Source: Norana najaformis (taxonomy: Eukaryota > Annelida > Clitellata > Crassiclitellata > Hormogastridae). From it: 64,000 bases of DNA. Both the position numbers and the translations under genes were made by a program. Below are positions 11,005 through 22,375 of the stretch, one piece after another (the first letter of the stretch is position 1; every line of letters starts with the position of its first letter). The notes below the pieces were generated by a model. The model was given only the letters and a program-made list of their open reading frames with translations. It was not told the DNA's origin and did not search any database. The stretch covers positions 7,354,903-7,418,902 of the forward strand of contig OZ029919.1 in the NCBI GenBank assembly GCA_964023275.1. Direction: 5' to 3'.

Positions 11005-11625
11005 CTTTTCTCTCTGTCCGTCTCTCTTTCTCTCTCTCTGTCTGTCTTTCTTTATTTCTCTTTCTCTATCTGTTTGTCTCTCTGTCTTTCTCTTTTTCTG
11101 TCTGTTTGTCTGTCTGTCTGTCTGTTTGTCTGTCTTTCTCTTTCTCTTTCTCTGGCTGTCTCTTTATCTGTCTTTTTGTCTGTCTGTTTATCTATCTGTC
11201 TTTCTCTTTCTCTGTCTGTTTGTCTCTGTCTTTCTCTTTCTCTGTCTATTTGTCTGTCTGTCTGTTTGTCTGTCGGTCTTTCTATTTTTCTCTTTCTCTC
11301 TCTCTGTCTGTCTTTCTTTATTTCTCTTTCTCTACCTGTTTGTCTCTCTGTCTTTCTCTTTTTCTGTCTGTTTATCTATCTGTCTTTCTCTTTCTCTGTC
11401 TATTTGTCTGTCTGTCTGTTTGTCTGTCGGTCTTTCTTTTTTTCTCTTTCTCTTTCTTTTTCTTTCTGGCTCTCTTTCTCTTTCTCTCTGCCTGTCTGTT
11501 TGTCTGTCTATCTTTCTCTCATTTTTCTTTCTCTTTCTTTGTCTGTCTGTCTGTTTTTCTGTCTATATTTCTCTATATCTCTTTCTCTCTTTCTCTGTCT
11601 GTTTGTCCCTCTGTCTCTGGAGACG
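11005..11625. repeat. (TCTG)n/(TTTCTC)n microsatellite
   Basis: Long compound pyrimidine repeat of TCTG, TTTCTC and TCTT units. All three plus-strand frames are open for 230-260 codons as Ser/Leu/Phe/Cys strings, the signature of a repeat. Blocks of about 300 bp recur (11,040-11,280 and 11,300-11,450), so larger segments have duplicated. Confidence 0.93.
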
Positions 11626-11874
11626 CTCTTTCCGGATTCTTCGACTGGAAATTGGACGAGTAATCACCTGGAACTCTCGTACAGATCTAAGAAGAACCTC
11701 CTCCGGAGTCGTCTAGCCTTGGAGCCTTCGGAATGTTCATTGTCCGGCTGATGTGCTTACTTACATCGACCGGCATCTTTTGACATAGATTGGGCCAACG
11801 AGTGTGTGTGTGTAGGTAGGTGTGTGTGTGACGATTCAGAAATTGTTTGAGATCATTGTACAACTCTCCAGTTT

Positions 11875-12010
11875 CAATGTAAATGTAACATGTAAATGTA
11901 CACACGGTTTTCTTTGGCGACCCGGCTCATTTTCAATGAATTTATCGGGTGAGATCCTTCACCACCGCTGCACGTAAGATTGGGTGCCATACCATTTAAG
12001 GCATCCTCAG
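11875..12010 (+). repeat. dispersed repeat, family E
   Basis: GTAAATGTA words, then GGCTCATTTTCAATGAAT, TTATCGGGTGAGATCC, TTCACCACCGCTGC and GGGTGCCA in the order shared with 5940 and 32,193. Confidence 0.75.
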
Positions 12011-12011
12011 C

Positions 12012-13015
12012 ACAAGACGCCTTGACGTATACTGTAACCAATGTAGCTAACCTGGTATAATCATTTATGTACCGCCTAGATTTATTCCACATAATATACC
12101 CACACTTCTGAGAAATGTTTTTGAAGAGAAGTTTTTTGAAGTCTGAGAAGTTTTTCTGAAGTGGCGCCATACAAATTCGCGGTTACAATTACGACTACAG
12201 ATGTTTGCCTTGTGCGAAATAAAGTAAAGGTTATATTACCTGCAAGACACTGTCACGATCATGCTTTGGTTCTCCTCAGATTTCTATCTTTCTTGTTAAC
12301 TGACAAAGCTGGCGACACGGTTGTAACTGTAATCGTAAATTTTGTATAGCATTTACTCAGAGCCTACCAGTTGTTGAATTTGGTTTCTGTAGGCCACGTG
12401 TATCTACTGCATGTGGATTTCATTGTAGCATGACCGTATGATCTTACTAAAAGAAATTCGCTGTGTTCCCATTGCATGTGAAAAGCTCACCTATTTAGGA
12501 AATAGGCCTATCTATCGTCGCGTGCACTCTGAAACTATTACCCTCCAGATTACGTAGTTGTTAACTACACCGTAAATAAACTACGTAATTCTACGTTAAG
12601 TTAGGCTTAATGTATTGTGTGACGTTAGGCCTTTAACGTATTGTTACAATGACGTTACGTTGAGTTACGATAAGTTACACTGACGCATTACTATGCGTTA
12701 CACTGACGTATTTTTAAATACTCCGACGCAATTGTGCGTCAAATACAGAGTATTTGCTCGTTAACGGAACTCTGTGGAAAAGTACGTGCAGCTTTGGCAT
12801 AGTAATTTTAGAGTATGAAAACTACACAAGCAACTAAACATAGACACACGCAGACAGAGACGCACCTACAAGCATACATACGTGAACTTTGGGATGTCTG
12901 CGCCTTTACGTGTTTAGGTGTTCATTTATATAAGTACACATGTATATAGCAGAGTTATGTATTAGTATGAACGTGGCTGACCCATCCCATAGGAGGGATT
13001 AATCCCAGCCAGATG
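12012..13015. other. intergenic DNA with an ACGT-rich patch
   Basis: No gene recognised. At about 12,550-12,760 the words ACGTTA, TAACG, TGACG and ACGTA recur many times on both strands, giving a dense patch of CpG and short palindromes. Confidence 0.4.
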
Positions 13016-13017
13016 GG

Positions 13018-13090
<73 letters not shown>
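13018..13090. repeat. (AG)n microsatellite
   Basis: Nearly uninterrupted AG dinucleotide run of about 70 bp. Confidence 0.95.
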
Positions 13091-13461
13091 GATAGTATGT
13101 AAACCTTTTGTTATATTCATAGATATGAGATTCTGCGCTGGTCATGCCATATTTACTTCTTTAAAGTAAATCGATTAATCGATTCAATTCGACTTTTCAG
13201 TTCTAATGCTGTGGTTCTTTTGATAAGTTGTGTTTTCGTATACCTGTTTGTTAAACATTTAAAGTAGGACAACATGTGTGTTATTAACTATAGAAAGATA
13301 ACCTATTTTCACAGTTTATACCGATATCTCAAACAGCCTGCTTCCAACATTTGTCTAGATATATGCGATAGAGCAAGCAGGGTTAGATGGACCCAGATTG
13401 TGTCGAAAGAAACTGATTGGAAGAAGACTGACATGAAATTATGATCTAATCCTCGATCTAT

Positions 13462-13545
13462 GATCTATGGTCTAATCCTAAAACTTCTATAGCGCTGCAT
13501 TCAAAGCGCACAAGACACCAATCAGTTATCGTTGCTAAGCAACCC
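13462..13545 (-). repeat. dispersed repeat, family C (fragment)
   Basis: TCTAATCCTAAAACTTCTAT, then AGCGCTGCATTCAAAGCGCA and ACACCAATCAGTTATCG match the reverse of the family C end (GCGCTATAGAAGT plus AGATTAG tail). Confidence 0.55.
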
Positions 13546-13629
13546 GACTGATAAAATAGAATGACGAGGTTCCTTTCGGTGGAACTGGAGCAGATCTTAG
13601 GATATCACACAGACAGAAAGACATTGTAA

Positions 13630-13813
13630 GACATGAGAAGGGTATTAGACAACATTAGCGCCTCTGAGAGGCGAAGACATGAGAAGGGTATTAGACAACA
13701 TTAGCGCCTCTGAGAGGCGAAGACATGAGAAGGGTATTAGACAACATTAGCGCCTCTGAGAGGCGAAGACATGAGAAGGGTATTAGACAACATTACTGCC
13801 TTTGAGAAGTTGT
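13630..13813. repeat. 46-bp minisatellite, four units
   Basis: Units begin at 13,630, 13,676, 13,722 and 13,768. The first three are identical and the fourth diverges at its end. Each unit contains the palindrome GCGCCTCTGAGAGGCG. The array sits 150 bp before the first CACTG-ended transposon. Confidence 0.95.
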
Positions 13814-13965
13814 CAAAATGCGCTCATAAATATCTAGCTGTCCAGATACATACAAAATTAGGTATTACCAAAAAGGAAGGTATGGTCCCATTCAAAGAAG
13901 ACTGTATAGCGAAAATGGAGGTAGGCCTATCGCCACAAAGAAGGCATTTCCACAGTAAGATATTA

Positions 13966-16590
13966 CACTGGCCAACAGAAAAATTTTTTTTTCTTGTTGC
14001 CTTCGGTTTTAGACCTGTTCTTGGGGTAATTTTGGGCGCTGATTCAGAAAATGTCATTGGATTGAGTGCATCAGGTCTAGTTTCTGAGATATCGTCGATT
14101 TTGTAAAGAAAACCCAGTCCACTCTTTAAACGATGTCTTTGGCAAAACTAAAATGTCATAATAAGCTTTATTTATGGCTAATTATAATTCTTGCTGATTC
14201 ATATAATGCCTACATCCTTATAATGTAAAATCAGCATATCTTGCCGCGTGCTGAGATATTGCTGATTCAACGAAATAACTATTCCGTAGCCTACAGCTTA
14301 CTCAGCACTAAATTCATGGCCTCATTTAGAATTTATTTGTGCTTATACAGCGTTTCATGGTTTCGAACTATGTAAATAGATTATGCTGAAGTCAGCATTT
14401 ATAGCCTATATAAACCGCCTCCTGAAAGCTAGAGCAGCCGCAGTCATCTTAGGGCATATTAAGAGTTGGTCGCAAGAACAATCTGTGAATGTGAGCATTA
14501 AATAACTACATGTTCTTACTATTTTTTAGGTTAGTCATTTAATTCCTCAGATGCGAACATCCTTAAGGTTATGGCTACTTCCAGACGGAGCTGCATTAAC
14601 CATCCAGACATATTCTGCTACATTTGTGGGGAATACACACTAAAAGCAAACAGGAAACCGATTTCTGAGTTTGTAAAAAGAGCATATGTAGGTTATTTTG
14701 GTGTCAAACTTGGAGATCAAGATAAGCAATGGGCTCCTCATGCAGTATGCAAAACTTGTATTGAACAATTGCGCCACTGGACAATTGGAAAGAGAAGCTG
14801 CCTGAAATTTGGTGTACCGATGGTTTGGAGGGAACAGATAAACCACTTCGACGACTGTTACTTTTGTATGGTTAATATCATAGGCATCAATCGAAATAAT
14901 CGTCACAAGTTGTCTTACCCTGATATACCTTCAGCCAGGAGACCTGTTCCGCATTCGGATATTGTACCAGTTCCACCTTTTCGCGAACTACCTCAGCTCT
15001 CAGACGATGAGACTTGCATGTCCAATATCGGACAAGATGACAAAAGTGAAGAAAGTGGGGGCAGTGACAGTGATTTCCAATCAACTTCACACAGTGAACG
15101 TTTTGACCAAAAAGAGTTGAGTGATCTGATCAGGGACTTAAATCTTTCCAAAGAGTCCTCTGAATTGCTTGCGTCCAGCCTAAAGGAAAAGAATGCACTT
15201 CAGCCTGGAACGAAAATTACAATTTATAGAAACAGAGAAAAGGATTTGCTGCCATTCTTTACCGAAGACAACAACCTAGTATTCTGTAATGACATCAGCA
15301 ACTTATTGAAGAAAATTGGTCTGTCGGATTACAGCCCAGATGAGTGGCGTCTTTTTATCGACAGTTCAAAATGTAGTCTGAAATGTGTGCTTTTAAATAA
15401 CGGCAACAAATTTGGTTCTATTCCAATCGGTCACTCCACCAGGATGAAAGAAGAGTACAATGCCATCTCTTTAGTACTGGAAAAGATAAAATACAAAGAA
15501 CATCAATGGGTAATTTGTGTAGACTTGAAGATGGTAAATTTCCTCCTTGGTCAACAAAGTGGCTACACAAAGTATCCCTGCTTTTTGTGTCTTTGGGACA
15601 GTAGAGCCAAGCATGAACATTGGACAAGAAAAGATTGGCCTTCGAGGAAAGACATGGTGGTTGGAGCTCAAAATGTAATCAAGGAATCTTTGGTGGCACG
15701 AGATAGGATCATACTGCCACCACTACATATAAAGCTAGGCCTGATGAAACAATTTGTCAGGGCTTTGAATAAAGAAGGCTCATGCTTCGAATACATAGTA
15801 CACAAGTTACCAGGAATTACAATGGAAAAATTGAAGGCTGGAATCTTCGATGGTCCACAGATCAGGCAACTTATGAATGACCCACTTTTCATACCATCAG
15901 TGAATGAAATCGAATCTTGTGCCTGGTCTTCCTTTGTTCTTGTAACTAAAAATTTTCTTGGCAACAAGAAGGCAGACAATTATGCACAACTAGTAGAGGA
16001 TATGCTTCTTCATTTCAACAAGCTTGGCTGCAACATGAGCATTAAAGTCCATTATCTCCACAGTCACTTAGATCGCTTTCCAGAGAATCTTGGTGACTTC
16101 AGCGAAGAGCAAGGTGAAAGATTTCACCAAGACATCAAAACAATGGAAAATCGATATCAAGGAAGATGGGATGCACACATGATGGCAGACTATTGCTGGA
16201 ATATTATGCGCGATTGTTCCGGCAGATGCCACACTCGGAAATCGTACAAAAGGAGCTTCTTCGGTGTCGAATGACTTGAAATTTTTATAACAAACTTGTT
16301 CTGTTTGGTATCATATAAGTACAGTTTCAGGTACTACCATTTTCTTTTAAGTATTTGTATTATTATGTTTATTTAGTGTATCACATAATAAATTGAGCAC
16401 TACATAATTATAGCTATAGCCTTATGTTTTATGGGCGAGCAGAGGCAAGGACTGGTATATGGCATAATGTTCTATATCTCGAAAACTAGACCTGCTGGGA
16501 GAAAACTGGTGCCTTTTCTGGAATCAGCAGGTCAAATATACCCAGAAACAGTTCTAACATTTGAGGCAACAAATTATGTGTTGGCCAGTG
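13966..16590 (+). mobile_element. CACTG-ended DNA transposon, copy 1 (intact ORF)
   Basis: Starts CACTGGCCAACA and ends TGTTGGCCAGTG, flanked by TTA at 13,963-13,965 and 16,591-16,593. Beyond the perfect 12 bp the ends stay similar for roughly 130 bp: GTTGCCT, TAGACCTG or TAGAACTG, then CTGATTC-CAGAAAA, and further in ATATCTC-GAAACTAGACCTG. It is 2,625 bp with one intronless ORF. CACTG ends with a 3-bp duplication fit the CMC (CACTA/Chapaev) superfamily, which is an inference. An almost identical copy in the other orientation is at 27,516-30,132. Confidence 0.88.
14571..16274 (+). CDS. putative transposase, 567 aa, intact
   Basis: Single-exon ORF in the middle of transposon copy 1. The N-terminus has three C-x2-C pairs (FCYIC at 16-19, CKTC at 60-63, CYFC at 96-99), likely a zinc-binding DNA-recognition region. 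An acidic, serine-rich linker follows (about 143-175). The C-terminal half looks like an RNase H-type DDE core: LFIDSSK (Asp264), WVICVDLKMV (Asp318) with PCFLC just after (337-340), and EEQGERFHQ (Glu513/516). I recall relatives with the YPCFLCLWDSRA string as unnamed proteins in many invertebrates. The catalytic residue assignment is inferred. The intact frame suggests recent activity. The start at 14,571 is the first Met and copy 2 uses the same one. Confidence 0.82.
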   Translation: MATSRRSCINHPDIFCYICGEYTLKANRKPISEFVKRAYVGYFGVKLGDQDKQWAPHAVCKTCIEQLRHWTIGKRSCLKFGVPMVWREQINHFDDCYFCMVNIIGINRNNRHKLSYPDIPSARRPVPHSDIVPVPPFRELPQLSDDETCMSNIGQDDKSEESGGSDSDFQSTSHSERFDQKELSDLIRDLNLSKESSELLASSLKEKNALQPGTKITIYRNREKDLLPFFTEDNNLVFCNDISNLLKKIGLSDYSPDEWRLFIDSSKCSLKCVLLNNGNKFGSIPIGHSTRMKEEYNAISLVLEKIKYKEHQWVICVDLKMVNFLLGQQSGYTKYPCFLCLWDSRAKHEHWTRKDWPSRKDMVVGAQNVIKESLVARDRIILPPLHIKLGLMKQFVRALNKEGSCFEYIVHKLPGITMEKLKAGIFDGPQIRQLMNDPLFIPSVNEIESCAWSSFVLVTKNFLGNKKADNYAQLVEDMLLHFNKLGCNMSIKVHYLHSHLDRFPENLGDFSEEQGERFHQDIKTMENRYQGRWDAHMMADYCWNIMRDCSGRCHTRKSYKRSFFGVE

Positions 16591-16599
16591 TTATCAAAA

Positions 16600-17640
16600 A
16601 GCTGTACAACCGAAAGAAAGAATGGCCAAAACAGAATGAGTAAAACGAAGGTAGGCCTATATCCAGAAGATAATATTACCAAGAAGAAGGTATGACCAAA
16701 CGAAGATATATTACCGATAGGACGGCTTGGACATGAGTTTTATAAACAGCCCAGATGAAGGCAAAAGATTAATAGGCAGAAGATATTCAGAATTAGATAC
16801 TTGAGAACTAGAAGCTGCTTTAGGAGAAGGAGAATACATAGAAATGGAATAAGCTGTACCAGAAGAGTTAGAGTAAGAAGCAGGAGAATTACTGGCAGAG
16901 TATTTAAAGCGAATTGGAGAATTTGAAGCTGGGAAATGGAAGAACACGATGAAAATTAATAGATTGGAAAGATAGGCATAAGGATAAGAAGAAAAATCCT
17001 CTATGCCTATGTTTAAAAAGAAAAATAAACAGAGACGAGGGAAGAAAAGAGCAGATAGAGAGCAAATTGTTATCGTTGTTGCTGTTGTTGTTGTTGTCGA
17101 CATTGTTGACGATAATGATAACAGTGATGATGATGAGGAGGTTCAGGACGACGACGTTGATGACGACGATGAAGCAGACGATGTTGGTGTAATCGATCGT
17201 GATGTTTTTGACTCGACTGTTTTTATCGACTGCATTAAAGGCAAAGGGGTTTATTTCCTTCCTCTTATGCCCTAAATGCATAACTTGTAAACTGTCTCTC
17301 ATTACTTAACAGAGGTTTCGACTGCCCAGCCTTTCGCGGTTTTCATCTTAGTACCTAGTAAATGACGGTTTAGATTAGAACTTAGACGATATTTCTGTGT
17401 ACGTACTTGCATACTTGTTTGTGCTCTATTTTCTTTTCAAGTACATAGATCTGCAGTGTACATTCGCCATGTATTCTTGCGCGTTGTTCCCTGACCTGAA
17501 TTGCTCCATCTGGTCGGTAGAGGGCTTAGGCTCTTCATGCTGTGGGCCTTGGATCGACCTGGAGCAAAGTTGACCAGCCAAATCAATTGACTCGATCGTT
17601 CTAGTGCCCGAAAATGTCAAAAACAAAATTATTCTATGGA
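16600..17640. other. intergenic DNA with GTT/GAT repeat patch
   Basis: No gene recognised. At 17,070-17,200 GTT and GAT trinucleotides form a compound microsatellite, read as Val- and Asp-rich frames. An AGAAG-rich patch lies at 16,640-17,045. Confidence 0.5.
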
Positions 17641-17669
17641 TCGGAATCGATCCATCGAATTACTCCTCG

Positions 17670-18340
17670 CTTCTTTCACTTCTCCCTCCTCTCTCCTCCT
17701 CTACTTTCCTCCTCCTCCTCCTCTTTCTCCTCGTCTTTCTCCTCGTAGTAATCCTTCTCTTTCTGCTGTTTTTAATTTTGGCAACAGTTTCTTTGGATTC
17801 TTTGCCTCGTTCTCTCGTGCAGGAGAGGAAGGCTGAGAAAGGAGGTAGAGACGAGACAGAAAAGAGACAACAGAGGAATAAATATGGAGGACAACGGAGA
17901 CAGTCTCGCAATTTCAGAGGCCAAAATTCATCTTCGTCGAAATGGCCTAAAGGAGATAACAGTAAGAAACACAGATGGTACAAAATCGTTCAGTGCATCT
18001 CTTCAGTTCTCCTGGTTTGCTTTGTATTTGCGCCGAAGACGGCGAGAAGCAAAGAAAATATTTTCGCTACTCATTCATTTCTTATTTCGTGTCCTGGAAG
18101 AGAAGGAGGTAGATAAAGGAGAGGAGGAGGATAAGGAGGAGGAAGAGGAAGAAGAACAAGAGAAAGAGGAGGAAAAGGAGAAGGAAGACTAAGAAATGAA
18201 AGAGGAGGAGGAAGAGGAGGAAGAGGAAAAAGAGAAGGAGATGGATAAAGTAGAAGAGAAGGAGGAAGGAAGAAGAGGGGAGAAGGAAGAGGAAGAAGAA
18301 GAGCAGAAAAGCAGAAGGAAGAGATTGAGGAACAAACTGA
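17670..18340. repeat. CT-rich tract facing GA-rich tract
   Basis: A CTC/TTC-rich block at 17,670-17,770 is followed about 330 bp later by a GAG/GAA-rich block at 18,090-18,330 on the same strand, so they form an imperfect inverted pair. The Glu-rich (plus) and Ser/Leu-rich (minus) frames are composition artefacts. Confidence 0.75.
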
Positions 18341-18719
18341 GCAACTCTGCTCCATTTTCTTCCCGCAGTACACAAAATAGAGGAGAAAAACGCCTCACAG
18401 GTGGAGCGGCAGGAGGAAGAACATGCGGCAGACGAAGAGGAGAAGCGGGGAAAGGTGGGCATCCAGTGCTAAATTGGACTAACAGTCGGACTAAATGAAT
18501 CCGACATCGTCCCAATTACTTCTTCAGTCGAGATCGCTCTGGCCAGGCACCGTCTCCGCAGATAACGTGCAATTAATTCGAATTCTTCTAGCGCAAGCAT
18601 CCAATCTGAATTAATAATTTCTGCACTTAGGCCGTTTCGACGAAGACTACATCTAGCTTTTCTTTAGCTACTGACATCACGAATCTTCGCCTGTCTTCTG
18701 CTCTTCCATTTCCTCTCGA

Positions 18720-19272
18720 TCTTGTCCTCTCGTCTCTTCCCGTCTCCTGTCCTGTCCTCTCTTTTCGACTGTATTCTCATCTCCACTCTACTTCTCTATT
18801 GTACTCTCTTTTCTTCTGTTCTGTCCTGTCCTGACCTCTCCTCTTCTCTCCTCTTCTCTTCTCTCCTCTCCTCTTCTCTTATCTCCTCTTCTCTCCTCTC
18901 CTCTCCTCTTCTCTTCTCTCCTCTCCTCTCCTCTTCTCTCCTCTCCTCTTCTCTTCTCTCCTCTTCTCTCTTCTCCTCTCCTCTCCTCCTCCTCTCCTCT
19001 CCTCTCCTCTCCTCTCCTCTCCTCTCCTCTCCTCTCCTCTCCTCTCCTCTCCTCTCCTCTCCTCTCCTCTCCTCTCCTCTCCTCTCCTCTCCTCTCCTCT
19101 CCTCTCCTCTCCTCTCCTCTCCTCTCCTCTCCTCTCCTCTCCTCTCCTCTCCTCTCCTCTCCTCTCCTCTCCTCTCCTCTCGTCTTCTCTTCTCTCCTCT
19201 CCTCTCCTCTTCTCTCCTCTCCTCTCCTCTTCTCTCCTCTCCTCTCCTCTTCTCTCCTCTCCTCTTCTCAGG
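18720..19272. repeat. (CCTCT)n pentanucleotide satellite
   Basis: About 550 bp of CTCTC pentamers, essentially perfect from about 18,985 to 19,180, with CTTCTCTTCT variants on both sides. It is open as a Leu/Ser string on the plus strand because the 15-bp frame repeat has no stop. Confidence 0.96.
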
Positions 19273-19339
19273 CTAAACGAGGCTTTTGTGATGGTTCGAT
19301 GGCATCATAGAAATGTGTTACTTTATCGATCATAAGTTC

Positions 19340-19425
19340 ATTACATTGTATGTATGTATCTAATCTTTTATATAGCGCATTTTAAGAACCTCTCAAAAGC
19401 GCTGTGAACATGGCTGCCCAGTTAA
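19340..19425 (-). repeat. LINE-type 3' tail with TATG microsatellite
   Basis: GTATGTATGTATC, then TTTATATAGCGCATTTTAAG and TCTCAAAAGCGCTGTG. This matches the tail type at 5131, 10,355 and 20,630 (GCGCTxTATAAA plus a tetranucleotide). Confidence 0.6.
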
Positions 19426-19654
19426 TTTAAACAAGTAAGTCTCGACTAACGAAGAGAATGTTTCTTGGGACATTAAAACACCTTTAGAGTTTTCAAAAGG
19501 TTTGACGATTTAGAAAGGTTGCAAGGAAAACTACGGAGCCAGACGAACAGATAGAATGACAGGCAGACAAATAGACTGAGACAGATACACAGAAAAACAG
19601 GCAGACAGAAAAGCAGACTGTGAGAGACAGGCAGTCAAACAGACAGATAGACTG

Positions 19655-20275
19655 AGACATACATACGTACATACATAAAAACATAAATACATACATACAT
19701 ATATACAGTACATGCATACATACATGCATACATATATTACATACATACATACGTACATACATACATAATACATATATTACATACATACATACATATATTA
19801 CATACATACATACGTACAAACATAAATACATACATGCATACATACATGCATACATAATTATTTTACATACATACATGCATACATTTATTACATACATGCA
19901 TGCATGCATACATACATAAAAACAAATAAATACATACACATATACATACATGCATACATACATGCATACATACATGCATACATATATTACATACATACAT
20001 ACCTACATACATACATAATACATATATTGCACACATACATACATACAAACATAAATACATACATACATGCATACATTTATTACATATATACATACATGCA
20101 TACATACATGCATACATATATTACATGCATACATACGTACATACATACATAATACATGTATTACATACATACATACATAAATACATACATGCATGCATAC
20201 ATACATGCATACATAATTATTTTACATGCATACAAACATAAATACATACATGCATGCATGCATGCATACATACAA
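19655..20275. repeat. (ATAC)n microsatellite, 620 bp
   Basis: ACATACAT repeats with regular TGCA, ATTACAT and AAAT variants. Larger blocks of about 110-130 bp recur within it (each with a TATATTACAT and TACGTAC or TACCTAC word), so segments have duplicated. All ORFs in it (Tyr/Met/Cys or His/Thr/Ile-rich) are repeat artefacts. Confidence 0.95.
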
Positions 20276-20279
20276 ATTG

Positions 20280-21030
20280 TCTGAGACGGACACAGACACA
20301 AAAACCGACCGACAGACATAAAGATGGATCTTTGATGGAATGGGATTTCTGCATCAAAACCTGAACGAATCGGTTACAATGTTCTTCTTCAGTTCTGTCT
20401 GATCGATTGCCTTTAACGTTCATTTGTCCACATCTCTCAGACGCAGACGCACCCATACACACCGACAGACACATGCATACAGAGCCTGATTAACAGACAA
20501 ACAAAGGCAGACAAACACACACAGACACACTTCAAGGAGACTTTAAGCCATAGATAGTTAAATGAGAGCTAAAGTAGAACCAATAGGTTGCCACCCGAAG
20601 ATATTCTGCCTGCTGTAAAATTGTCTACATGAATGTAGGTATGCATCTATCAAGGTTCTTAATATAGCGCCTCTCAAGAAGACTGTCAAAAGTAATCGAG
20701 CGTTTGAGGTTGGAATCCAAATGATTACATGGAAAATTGGAAATTTTGTTGTCGACTGTTGTTGGGCTGTGCAACAGCAGAGAAAGAAACCCTGTGAAAA
20801 TCCCTTGATCACTAATCAAAGTTAGGCCTACTTAACTTCGAGGTGCAATAGGCGGTTGGCAGAATATAGGATAGACAACAGATGAAGCATCGAAATGAAT
20901 TGGAACAGATATCTCAAATGGGAGAACAGACTGAAGAAGTGGAAGAGAGGTAACCCCCTTTCTCCTGCAAAATGTACCCCGTTTAATTTAATATTCCTCA
21001 TCGTTTTATCTCTCTCGTCGCTCGAAATCT
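20280..21030. other. intergenic DNA with a LINE-type tail
   Basis: A tail TTAATATAGCGCCTCTCAAG lies at about 20,658, preceded by GTAGGTATGCATC. Nothing else is recognised. Confidence 0.45.
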
Positions 21031-21217
21031 GAACACCATCCACTCTAGCCGTCTGACTGTCTACCTGCCTGACCTTTAGATCTGGGCTTGGAACCGAATC
21101 TGACCTTTCCTTCCTGTCGATTTTGTTTTGACTCAGCGCCTGTGAATAAGGTGGTTCCTGCGATTTAGGCTTTCTTGTGCGCTGAAGAAACTTCGAGGTT
21201 ACGATTACAATTACGAA
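21030..21217 (+). repeat. LINE 3' tail, family A
   Basis: Starts with ACACCATCCACTCTAGCC (also present at 54,286, just after LINE coding sequence). It continues through the CGATTTTGTTTTGACTCAGC core and ends in TTACGATTACAATTACGA. Confidence 0.78.
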
Positions 21218-21617
21218 TAGCCTACTATTTTACACAGAAAGAGTGTTTGCATTTTGTAGTTTTTTTCTGCGAATAGCCTGATGAGATTCAGCCGCGATTC
21301 TTTATTAAGTACCCTTAGTTACGTGAAAGCTTTAAATACTTTAGCAACTGTTGTTGTAATTTACAGTAATGGCCTATTTATCGGATGAAACAGATGTAAT
21401 GGTAATTGTAATCTCCTTATTTCTTGAGCGCTTTAAAAAGCTACCTCATGGAAAAAATGAAATCGAAAAGCAACAACAGCGGCCATCTTGGCGGCTGACA
21501 CGAGTGAAACCTGCTTATTCACATGCGCTCACTCTAAACCAAATCATCGAGGCAGGTATCGTCAGGTTTGGCTCATAGTCTACACGAAGAAATTTTTAAC
21601 GGGTTTACGCTGTAAAA

Positions 21618-21675
21618 TGTTTACAGTTTTTTTAAAATTTGTACAAAATGTTTACAACTTAATGCAATGTTTACA
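21618..21675 (+). promoter_or_regulatory. three TGTTTACA (forkhead-type) words
   Basis: TGTTTACA occurs at 21,618-21,625, 21,649-21,656 and 21,668-21,675. TGTTTAC is the forkhead (FOX) consensus. The words could also be short duplications. No gene is close enough to assign a target. Confidence 0.25.
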
Positions 21676-21779
21676 AAATTCCGAATTTGAACATCAAAAT
21701 TAATTTGCAAGTTTTTGCAGTGATGAGTTTTTCTTGAAATGTTCCCTGGTGGTGGTCAGGAAAGGGTGCGTTTAGTCTG

Positions 21780-22270
21780 ATAAATGGGGACTGAGTGAGC
21801 GTGTGAGTATGAGTGTGCTTGTGTGTGTATGTGTGTATGTGCGTGTGTGTGTCTGGTACTTTTGGTTGGAGAAGTGAACATCGATTGTGACGGGGTGGGT
21901 TAGTGGGTGGGTACGTGGGCGGATGGGCGGTGTATTTGTGTGGAATCAGAAGACGAACGAGGTCTCGTGTCCAAACTGAACGTAATCACGCATGCGTCGC
22001 CTGCCGTGGGAGGAGTTCGGAGCGGAAAGACGCCCCACTAAATCAGATAACCAATCGTTAGAGGCACGGAAGGTGCCCGCGGATGAGGGAAAGCCGGAGG
22101 AAGGAGAGGAGCTGGAGGAGAAAGAGGCAGAAGAGATCCTAGAACGGATGGAGTGAAGGAGGTGAATGTCGTCCGTCGAATCCGGCAGAGCAAGTGTCAC
22201 GCGATGTGACAGTAGAAAAATTGTGTCCTGGGTCCCGACGAACGACGCAGTGTCCGGCTATTTAGGGCAA
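21780..22270. other. GT-rich microsatellite and GC-richer unassigned DNA
   Basis: A GTGTGT/GAGTGT stretch spans 21,795-21,855. The part at 21,950-22,200 is GC-richer and open on the minus strand for 84 codons, with a Ser-rich centre. It has no recognised domain. Confidence 0.4.
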
Positions 22271-22375
22271 CATGTCTGAGTCATGCCGTCGAGATTTGCC
22301 ATCTCCCATGCGGGTCACCCCGTTCCCCATACTGTCCCGCATCACTCCATATTGTCCTATACTGCACCACAGCAC

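Noticed and set aside
10928..11751. Three overlapping plus-strand frames of 237-262 codons
   Set aside because: All lie in a TCTG/TTTCTC microsatellite and are open in every frame. The residues are only Ser, Leu, Phe, Cys and Val.
13771..14106. 111-codon frame before transposon copy 1
   Set aside because: It starts in the 46-bp minisatellite and crosses the transposon's left end at 13,966, so it mixes two unrelated sequences.
16431..16643. 70-codon frame at the right end of transposon copy 1
   Set aside because: It reads through the terminal inverted repeat and out into flanking DNA. No domain.
18722..19276. 184-codon Leu/Ser frame
   Set aside because: Translation of the CCTCT pentamer satellite.
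18830..20280. CRISPR-like or spaced repeat array
   Set aside because: The repeats are uninterrupted microsatellites with no unique spacers, and the genome is eukaryotic.
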